A stretch of 5,208 bases of DNA from Bacteroidales bacterium (GTDB taxonomy: Bacteria; Bacteroidota; Bacteroidia; Bacteroidales; JAADJA01): positions 1 to 5,208 of the forward strand of contig JAIORT010000082.1 of the NCBI GenBank assembly GCA_021107975.1. The letters are read 5' to 3'. Each line of letters opens with the position of its first letter. Position 1 is the stretch's first letter. Positions 1 through 5,208 of the stretch are shown here, piece after piece. The position numbers and the translations under genes are program-made. The notes beneath the pieces are model-generated. The model ran no database searches, was not told the origin of the DNA, and saw only the letters and a program-made list of their open reading frames with translations.

Positions 1-1646
1 GGTTGAATAAGCATTGGAGGAATATAAGTAGTTTCAGTATGCAACTTAGGATCAATTTCTATGATGAAATCAAATTTTTGTTTAAAACGAATCCTTTCGA
101 GTTCAATGTACAATTGTAAAGTATTCACCTCGTCTTCCAGCGATATCATTTTTTTCCTTGAATTTTCAAGGATGTATCTCATTAGTTTGGCAAACTTAGA
201 TAAATATGTCATGGCTGTTAAAGCATCATTACCCGAAATATAGCTTTGAATCGAATTTAGCGAATTGAAAATAAAATGCGGATTCATCTGCGAACGGAGA
301 AGGCGTTGTTCGGTTTCCAGGTTTTTCTTTTCCAGTTCGCTCTGATAATGTTTTTGCTTTAGCTTATATCTGCTAAATAACAAACTTCCAATAAGAACAA
401 CTACCAATACTACAGTAATTAATAAATAAAGTTGAATCGATTGTTTCCTGATTTTTAGGGATTGAATCTCATTATCTTTGGTCAATAATGAAATTTCCTT
501 CTCTTTCCTTTCTGTTTCATACTTTGTTTGCATTTCCGATACCTTCTCTGCAAGATTAGTGCTGTACAATGTATCCTTCAAAATGAGGAATTTCTCCTGT
601 GTTTTAAAAGCATTTTTATAATCACCTATCAAAACATAATAATCAACCAGGTTTACATAAATTTCGCTGAGTGTTTTTTTCTGCCCTGTTTCTTCAGCCA
701 ATTCAATGCCTTTAATAATATAGGGATATGCTCTTTCAGGATTTTTTTGGAGAAGGTAAATTCCTGCAATGTTATTAGTTACAGAGGTTGCTCCTCCTTT
801 GTTATTGATCTCGGAAAAAATTTGAATGGATTCGAATAAATATTCAAGGGCTTTATCAAGGAAATTCATATGTTTCATGATAATTCCCAGATTATTAAGC
901 GTTTCGGCAATTTCCCGTTTATTTCCATATTTTTTTCGAATTTCAAGGGCATCCTGATAATAATCAAGGGCTTTATCAGATTCTTTCAGTTTTTCATATA
1001 TTGAACCGATATTATGCAGCGACTGTCCAATATCTATAGAATCTCCCAGTTTTTTTCCGATATCAAGGCCTTTTTGAAAATATTCCAGTGCCTTTTGATG
1101 CTGACCCATGCTATTGTACAACGAGCCGATATTGTTGTAACTACTGGCTAAATTTTTTTCGCTTTCCGGCAAGCCTGTTTCCAACATCTCATTTCTTATG
1201 GCAAGGGCGTTTAAATTACATTCAAGCGACTTTTCAAAATTACCAAGGTAATAATAGTCGTATCCAAGGTTTGAAAATATATTTGATAAAAACTTGTTAT
1301 TATTAAGTTCTTTAGCCATATCCAATGCTTTCAGGTCGTATTCAAGGGCTTTTAAATTATCACCTGAATAAGCATAGCCTGTGGCAATATTTGATAAAGA
1401 ATGTAATTTTTCTTCTTTCAACTCATATTTTAGTGCAATATCTAAGGCTTTTTTACCGTATTCAATTCTTAATCCTGGTGAATTTTTGGTATTGAAAACC
1501 GCCAATTGGTTATAAATTTCTGCCTTATCCTGTTCAGGCACTTGTTCAAGTTGCTGCAAAAGGCTATCAATCTTATTTTCCTGCGCATTTATGCAAAGAT
1601 TAATCAATAAAAACCCAAGTATTAATATTAGTCCTGTTTTTTTCAT
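1..1646 (-). CDS. TPR-containing sensor histidine kinase, LytS/YehU type (3' end beyond window)
   Basis: Membrane sensor kinase expected to autophosphorylate on histidine and pass the phosphate to a response regulator. The frame is open for 548 codons from the ATG at 1646-1644 and leaves the window without a stop. Residues 1-21 form a signal peptide (MKK, hydrophobic core, cleavage probably after INA before QENK). TPR-like helices follow, with SNI/SNLG/NNIG/HNIG/NNLG/NNIA/VNL starts at residues 85, 125, 171, 211, 251, 291 and 331. About 363-402 is charged coiled coil, 406-424 is a membrane helix, and 426-452 is a second coil. The H-box QMNPHFIFNSLN places the phosphoacceptor at His457, as in the His_kinase family (PF06580). 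The last residues, PPMLIQ, are where the N-box (QPLVENA-like) normally starts, so the ATP-binding domain lies beyond the left edge. The topology puts the TPRs outside the cytoplasm. The signal is unknown. In this family a LytTR-type regulator is often adjacent; none is visible here. Confidence 0.93.
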   Translation of the reverse strand, partial: MKKTGLILILGFLLINLCINAQENKIDSLLQQLEQVPEQDKAEIYNQLAVFNTKNSPGLRIEYGKKALDIALKYELKEEKLHSLSNIATGYAYSGDNLKALEYDLKALDMAKELNNNKFLSNIFSNLGYDYYYLGNFEKSLECNLNALAIRNEMLETGLPESEKNLASSYNNIGSLYNSMGQHQKALEYFQKGLDIGKKLGDSIDIGQSLHNIGSIYEKLKESDKALDYYQDALEIRKKYGNKREIAETLNNLGIIMKHMNFLDKALEYLFESIQIFSEINNKGGATSVTNNIAGIYLLQKNPERAYPYIIKGIELAEETGQKKTLSEIYVNLVDYYVLIGDYKNAFKTQEKFLILKDTLYSTNLAEKVSEMQTKYETERKEKEISLLTKDNEIQSLKIRKQSIQLYLLITVVLVVVLIGSLLFSRYKLKQKHYQSELEKKNLETEQRLLRSQMNPHFIFNSLNSIQSYISGNDALTAMTYLSKFAKLMRYILENSRKKMISLEDEVNTLQLYIELERIRFKQKFDFIIEIDPKLHTETTYIPPMLIQ

Positions 1647-1663
1647 ATCATAAAAATAGTCAA

Positions 1664-1694
1664 CAAATTTAATAAAAAACATACAAAACATAAA
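1664..1694 (-). promoter_or_regulatory. Candidate Bacteroidota-type promoter of the histidine kinase
   Basis: Read on the minus strand, 1671-1664 is TAAATTTG, a full match to the Bacteroidota -7 consensus TAnnTTTG. Nineteen bases upstream, 1694-1691 reads TTTA, three of four bases of the -33 TTTG element. A start about seven bases downstream would leave a leader of only around ten bases before the kinase ATG, with no clear Shine-Dalgarno sequence, which is common in this phylum. The region is very A+T rich, so a chance match is possible. Confidence 0.42.
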
Positions 1695-1720
1695 CACGCT
1701 AACATTTAAAGACTCAACCA

Positions 1721-1772
1721 AATTCTATTTCAAAACCGTCATCTGCTATCAATTACACACCGAATTCTATTT
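1721..1772. repeat. 10-base direct repeat in the divergent intergenic region
   Basis: AATTCTATTT occurs at 1721-1730 and again at 1763-1772, same orientation, 42 bases from start to start (about four helical turns). The second copy ends just upstream of the candidate -33 region of the protease gene. Paired direct repeats are a common layout for response-regulator sites, but no family consensus is recognised here, and A+T-rich sequence makes short repeats likely by chance. Confidence 0.35.
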
Positions 1773-1776
1773 TATA

Positions 1777-1809
1777 GTTGACAATGCCTGTAGTTCTATA
1801 TTAATTTTA
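1777..1809 (+). promoter_or_regulatory. Weak candidate promoter of the C10 protease gene
   Basis: GTTG at 1777-1780 lies 21 bases before TAATTTTA at 1802-1809, which matches the Bacteroidota TAnnTTTG element in all but the last base. TTGACA at 1778-1783 also matches a sigma-70 -35 hexamer, but the sequence 17 bases on (TTAATT) is a poor -10. Either reading puts the transcript start shortly before the ribosome binding site at 1828. This is the best candidate in the intergenic region, but it is weak. Confidence 0.25.
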
Positions 1810-1827
1810 ATAAATTATTTAAAATAT

Positions 1828-1833
1828 AAGGAG
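1828..1833 (+). promoter_or_regulatory. Shine-Dalgarno sequence of the protease gene
   Basis: AAGGAG, followed by AACC, ends nine bases before the ATG at 1843. It fixes this ATG as the start, as does the signal-peptide-like sequence that begins there. Strong Shine-Dalgarno sites are a minority in Bacteroidota, so its presence may mean efficient translation. Confidence 0.7.
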
Positions 1834-1842
1834 AACCATACT

Positions 1843-4800
1843 ATGAAATCAAACTTAAATTTTCTGTTAAAAACACTACTTACATTACTTATTTGTTCCT
1901 GGAGTTTTAGTGTATTTACTAAAGAAGTGGCTGTGAACACAGCTAAAAATGTTGCCATTAATTTATACACCGAAAGGGCTGATAACCTTATTCCAAATAA
2001 TGGTATAAGCAGGATAATTGAAGAAAAAGAAAAAGGGGAAACCATTTTTTATGTAATGATATTTTCAGAAAAAGGCTTTGTCCTGGTATCTGCCGATGAT
2101 ATCGTTCAACCAATCCTGGGTTATTCCTTCGAAAGCACTTATGATGAAAATAACCATTCACCGGCATTTGAGTTTTTTATTTTAAAAAGATACAAAAAGG
2201 AAATATATGCAGCTAAACAGGCAAAAGTTACAGCGAATATAAAAACAACAAATAATTGGGCTAAATATTTGGTTGACCCAACTTTGTTTCAATCAAAAGA
2301 CACTACGGTTGAAAATCCATTGTTAACAACCATATGGCATCAAAGGTGGCCATATAATGCTCTTTGTCCCGAAGATACATCATCTTGTAACACTTGTAAT
2401 GATCATGTTGTAGTTGGTTGTGTTGCCACTGCAATGGCGCAGGTTTTGAACTTTTGGCAACACCCCTGGCATGGTACCAATTCACATTCCTATACACACC
2501 CTGAGTATGGTGAATTATCTGCTGATTTTGAAAACACCTATTACAATTTCGACAAAATGCCAGATACGGCAACCGAATATTCCGAAGACCTTGCAGAATT
2601 GAATTATCATTGTGGTGTAGCGGTTAATATGAATTATGGGCCAAATAGTTCAGGGGCCTGGGGAGACGGAAGCGAAGATGTAGCTAATGCACTCAAAAAC
2701 TATTTCTATTTCAGCCAGGAGTGTGAAGATATCTCCCGTTCTTCATATTCCGATTCGGAATGGATTGACCTTTTAAAGGTTGAAATAAATTCCGGACGGC
2801 CTGTAATATATGGAAGTCATGATAATGATAACGATTCGGGGCATGCATGGGTGCTTGATGGAGCTTCTACTGATGATTTTTTTAATTGTAACTGGGGATG
2901 GGGAGGAGGTCAAAATGGTTGGTTTTCAATTAATGACTTAACTCCCGGGACTCATAATTATGATTCTCAACAACATGCATCTGTCAACATTCATCCTAAA
3001 ACAGGTTCTTTAAGTGGAACGCTAACATATGCAAGCAGCCCTTACAAATTCAATTTCGACCAGGTTATAGAATCAAACCAACAATTGACCATTGAACCCG
3101 GTGTGGAGGTGATTTTCAACGGACGGTACAAACTAATAGTAAGAGGACAATTGAATGCCGAAGGTTACAACGGTGGGTTTATCAATTTTAATGCACAAAT
3201 ACCTGAAATTGGTATGCAAGGGGTTAAGTTCGAAAACCTAAACGATAATGCTATGGATAGTTCAAAAATGTTCTATTGCAGGTTCGAGAATGGAAAAGGA
3301 ACATGGGACCCGTATAACAGGATTTCACAAGGCGGGGGTGTTTATTGCAATAATTCTTCCAAAGTATTTATTAAGCGTTCAAGGATATTTAAATGCCAGG
3401 CCGACTATGGTGGTGGTATTTCCTGCCTCAATAATTCCGGGATCAGGTTACATCATAATTTAATAGATGGTGATACCGCTACTTTTTATGGGGGTGGAAT
3501 GTTTTTGGATAATTCGGATGTCGTTTTAACCGAAAACCATTTTAACGAAAATCATACTACAGGAACTTATGGAATGTACTCCTCCGGAGGGGGTATTTAT
3601 TGCAGGAGTTCAAATATTACTCTTTTTAAAGATGTAATAGAATATAATAACGCATTTACAGTTGGTGGCGTTGGTTTTGATTTATCCGAAGCAGTTTTGG
3701 ATAGTGTTATAATTAATGATAACCAAAGTGCGGGCCTTGCAGGTGGGATGTTTGTATATAATAGCTCCGATATTATTTTAAACGGATGCCAGATATTTAA
3801 TAATGATGCTATTAATGAAGGTGGTGGTGGATTAAATATACATGATAATTCTTCCCTTGAAATGAATCATTCCCTGGTTTATAATAATTATGCAATATAT
3901 GGCACTTCTTTCACTTTAACATCAAATTCTACTGCTTCTGTAAACAATTGTACGCTAGCTGATAATTTCAAAAATCCCACAAGTTCTTTTCAAGGGATAA
4001 CTGTTGGAAGTTCTTCCACTCTTTCGTTGAAAAACTCTATTTTATGGGACAATGGTACTATTGAAATAGTCAAGGATGAAAGCAGTATAGTAGATGCTAC
4101 TTATTCAGTTATAGAAAACGGAAACTGGACAGGTACAGGTGTCACATCAGGTAATCCTCTATTTTACTCACCATCAGTATTCAATTACAATCTGACCTGG
4201 TATGGTTTTCCCATCCCTGATGAACAGAGGTCATCAGGAATTGACAGCGGCGACCCCTCATCACCTCTCGACCCGGATGGGACCCGTGCCGATATGGGTG
4301 CCCTTCCTTACGAACAAACATATACTTCAATCCCGGGAGGAAATATCAGTGGAACCCTGACCTGTGCCGATAGCCCATATTATGTTTATGGCGACTTAGA
4401 AATACTTTCAACAGATGAATTGATAATAGAACCTTGTGTTACTGTAATCTTCCAGGGTGATTATAAATTGGAAGTTAGTGGGCGGCTCCTGGCCGAAGGA
4501 ACAGAAACTGACCGCATAACTTTTGCTGCTGCCGACACTGTTGAGTGCTGGCAGGGATTGAAGATTGTGAATACCAACTATAACGGCCAAGACTCAACAA
4601 AACTCGTCAACTGCAGGATAACATTCGGCAGCGCCGACATAGGCGGCCCAAGTAACTATAGGCAGGGGGGTGCTGTTTATTTGAATAACTCATCTGATGT
4701 ATTAATCAAAAACTGCCTGATGAATAAAAACTATGCTGCAAATGCCGGTGGTGCAATGTACCTCGAAGGATCTTTACCAGATATAATAAATAATACTTTC

Positions 4801-5208
4801 AGCGATAATTCCTCACCCCTTGGAGGGGCTATTTTCTTTTCCTATGGCAGTCCGGTTATTCATGGAGGAATTATTGAAAATAATGAAGCTGAATCAGGTG
4901 GCGCCTGTTTCTTAAATGGTTCTAATCCCACATTTTCGGGGGTAACAATAAGGAATAACAATGCAAAATTTGGTGGGGGAATTTATATGTATGGAGGATG
5001 TACCCCGGTATTTGATCCGGTAAACCTTTGTAATATTTATATGAATTATGCTTATGCTGCCGGACTAGATTTTTGTGCTATTAGCTGGTGGGGATATCCG
5101 ATAGTTATTAATGTTGATACATTTACGGTTATCAATTCAAACAGTCATTTTGTCTATCCGGAAGATATTTATACGCTAAACATCCAAAATGGATTAATAG
5201 AACAAACC
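1843..5208 (+). CDS. Secreted C10 (streptopain-family) cysteine protease fused to tandem beta-helix modules (3' end beyond window)
   Basis: Exported papain-fold protease, probably acting at the cell surface or outside the cell. The 1122-codon frame has no stop inside the window. Residues 1-26 are a signal peptide. About 28-126 resembles the Spi/C10 prodomain that keeps the enzyme inactive (the stretch around GFVLVSADD, then PILGYS). The catalytic domain spans about 159-384. The nucleophile is Cys193 in VGCVATAMAQV, the histidine is His334 in SGHAWVLDG, and Asn350-Trp351 sit in NWGWGGGQNGW; all expected C10 signatures are present. A Cys-rich loop (Cys175, 182, 185) precedes the nucleophile. 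From 391 come two right-handed beta-helix modules with matching caps (391-441 and 836-886), Gly-Gly coils, and a terminal motif at 800-823. The second module is incomplete, and a C-terminal sorting domain (for example type IX secretion) could lie past the edge. Streptopain itself is about 400 residues, so two thirds of the visible protein is accessory. Substrate unknown. Confidence 0.93.
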   Translation, partial: MKSNLNFLLKTLLTLLICSWSFSVFTKEVAVNTAKNVAINLYTERADNLIPNNGISRIIEEKEKGETIFYVMIFSEKGFVLVSADDIVQPILGYSFESTYDENNHSPAFEFFILKRYKKEIYAAKQAKVTANIKTTNNWAKYLVDPTLFQSKDTTVENPLLTTIWHQRWPYNALCPEDTSSCNTCNDHVVVGCVATAMAQVLNFWQHPWHGTNSHSYTHPEYGELSADFENTYYNFDKMPDTATEYSEDLAELNYHCGVAVNMNYGPNSSGAWGDGSEDVANALKNYFYFSQECEDISRSSYSDSEWIDLLKVEINSGRPVIYGSHDNDNDSGHAWVLDGASTDDFFNCNWGWGGGQNGWFSINDLTPGTHNYDSQQHASVNIHPKTGSLSGTLTYASSPYKFNFDQVIESNQQLTIEPGVEVIFNGRYKLIVRGQLNAEGYNGGFINFNAQIPEIGMQGVKFENLNDNAMDSSKMFYCRFENGKGTWDPYNRISQGGGVYCNNSSKVFIKRSRIFKCQADYGGGISCLNNSGIRLHHNLIDGDTATFYGGGMFLDNSDVVLTENHFNENHTTGTYGMYSSGGGIYCRSSNITLFKDVIEYNNAFTVGGVGFDLSEAVLDSVIINDNQSAGLAGGMFVYNSSDIILNGCQIFNNDAINEGGGGLNIHDNSSLEMNHSLVYNNYAIYGTSFTLTSNSTASVNNCTLADNFKNPTSSFQGITVGSSSTLSLKNSILWDNGTIEIVKDESSIVDATYSVIENGNWTGTGVTSGNPLFYSPSVFNYNLTWYGFPIPDEQRSSGIDSGDPSSPLDPDGTRADMGALPYEQTYTSIPGGNISGTLTCADSPYYVYGDLEILSTDELIIEPCVTVIFQGDYKLEVSGRLLAEGTETDRITFAAADTVECWQGLKIVNTNYNGQDSTKLVNCRITFGSADIGGPSNYRQGGAVYLNNSSDVLIKNCLMNKNYAANAGGAMYLEGSLPDIINNTFSDNSSPLGGAIFFSYGSPVIHGGIIENNEAESGGACFLNGSNPTFSGVTIRNNNAKFGGGIYMYGGCTPVFDPVNLCNIYMNYAYAAGLDFCAISWWGYPIVINVDTFTVINSNSHFVYPEDIYTLNIQNGLIEQT
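3013..3165 (+). repeat. Beta-helix cap, copy 1 (residues 391-441 of the protease)
   Basis: The encoded segment starts SGTLTYASSPY and ends YKLIVRGQLNAEG. It follows directly after the peptidase domain (NIHPKTG) and opens the first beta-helix module. It aligns without gaps to residues 836-886, with 30 of 51 identical residues by hand count. Its LTIEPGVEVIF stretch is typical of the N-terminal coil of secreted right-handed beta-helix proteins in which a 'weight' of T-I-x-P-G-V precedes the helix. Confidence 0.8.
3331..3912 (+). repeat. Pmp-like Gly-Gly beta-helix coils, module 1
   Basis: Protein-level repeats, each starting GG or GGG plus a hydrophobic residue, at residues 497, 523, 550, 582, 608, 634 and 660. 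Spacing is 26, 27, 32, 26, 26 and 26 residues. A typical unit reads GGG[IVM]-aromatic, a N/S-rich turn, a short beta strand, and an ending such as IFNN or IEYNN. This GG-hydrophobic plus N-rich pattern resembles Chlamydia polymorphic outer membrane protein repeats and PbH1 coils. The module carries on through less regular coils to the terminal motif near residue 823. Confidence 0.75.
4240..4311 (+). other. Beta-helix terminal motif (residues 800-823)
   Basis: The protein reads IDSGDPSSPLDPDGTRADMG and then ALPY. With the preceding NPLF at 771-774 this is the pattern (P-L-F ... S-x-I-D-x-G-D-P ... D-P-D-G-T-R-x-D-M-G-A) seen at the end of many secreted right-handed beta-helix domains in Bacteroidota and related phyla. 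Here it is internal and marks the boundary between modules 1 and 2 rather than the end of the protein. Confidence 0.7.
4348..4500 (+). repeat. Beta-helix cap, copy 2 (residues 836-886 of the protease)
   Basis: The segment starts SGTLTCADSPY and ends YKLEVSGRLLAEG, repeating copy 1 at a constant offset of 445 residues (1335 bases) without gaps. It continues into TETDRITFAA and WQGLKI, the usual first full strands of such helices, which in copy 1 correspond to GGFINFNA and MQGVKF. It carries two cysteines (841 and 865) that copy 1 lacks. Confidence 0.8.
4666..5040 (+). repeat. Pmp-like Gly-Gly beta-helix coils, module 2
   Basis: GG-hydrophobic coil starts occur at residues 942, 969, 994, 1019 and 1044, spaced 27, 25, 25 and 25. 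The units begin GGAVYL, GGAMYL, GGAIFF, GGACFL and GGGIYM. Four of the five have GGA plus a hydrophobic or small residue, closer to the GGA[ILV] tetrapeptide of Chlamydia Pmp proteins than module 1, which favours GGG. The array is followed by a non-repeating stretch and then the window edge. Confidence 0.75.

Noticed and set aside
528..839. Open frame of 103 codons on the plus strand
   Set aside because: It lies wholly inside the kinase gene on the opposite strand. Its translation is Phe/Ile/Cys-rich with no recognisable domain, as expected for the antisense of TPR coding sequence.
1879..1896. Possible lipoprotein signal (LLTLLIC, Cys18) in the protease leader
   Set aside because: The residues before Cys18 are Leu-Leu-Ile, without the small residue normally found at -1 of a lipobox. 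A standard signal peptide is the simpler reading.
1815..2045. Minus-strand frame overlapping the protease start
   Set aside because: Its hydrophobic look comes from reading the signal peptide and prodomain codons in antisense. It would also end in the spacer that holds the protease ribosome binding site.
2303..2572. Open frame of 89 codons on the minus strand
   Set aside because: It is antisense to the catalytic core of the C10 protease, whose frame carries all the expected family motifs. It has no credible start region or domain.
3248..3463. Open frame of 71 codons in another plus-strand frame
   Set aside because: It overlaps the beta-helix coding frame, which is continuous and shows regular Gly-Gly coils; the alternative product has no recognisable feature.
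3331..5040. Gly-Gly-rich repeats as a CRISPR or DNA satellite
   Set aside because: The repetition is at protein level with a 25-27 residue period and differing codons; there are no identical DNA repeats with unique spacers.

Overview
The window holds two large, divergently oriented genes that each run off an edge, separated by a 196-base A+T-rich intergenic region. I see no RNA gene, CRISPR array, insertion sequence or terminator. The overall style suggests an environmental or gut member of the Bacteroidota, possibly Bacteroidales-like: an A+T-rich genome, a TPR-containing LytS/YehU-type histidine kinase, a streptopain-family (C10) protease with a Spi-like prodomain, a large multidomain secreted protein, and a TAnnTTTG-type promoter element. 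This assignment is inferred from gene families and composition, not from a phylogenetic marker.

Left part (1-1646, minus strand): an intact N-terminal portion of a sensor histidine kinase. It has a signal peptide, seven TPR-like repeats, a coiled coil, one membrane helix and the phosphoacceptor H-box. The window edge cuts it just as the ATP-binding N-box begins.

Middle (1647-1842): a divergent control region. It has a good Bacteroidota-type -7 element for the kinase, a weak candidate promoter and a clear Shine-Dalgarno sequence for the protease, and a 10-base direct repeat of unknown meaning.

Right part (1843-5208, plus strand): one uninterrupted frame of 1122 codons, open at the window end. 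In order it encodes a signal peptide, a Spi-like prodomain, a C10 cysteine peptidase with its Cys/His/Asn-Trp signature intact, and two tandem right-handed beta-helix modules. Each module opens with a nearly identical cap sequence, exactly 445 residues apart, followed by Gly-Gly-rich coils of about 25-27 residues that resemble Chlamydia Pmp repeats. The first module ends in a DPDGTRADMG-type terminal motif. The second is cut by the window edge.

The kinase probably senses an extracytoplasmic signal, and the neighbouring gene makes an exported protease carried on a long adhesin-like stalk. Whether the kinase controls the protease is an inference from divergent placement only. The protease-beta-helix fusion and its internal duplication are the most interesting content of the window.
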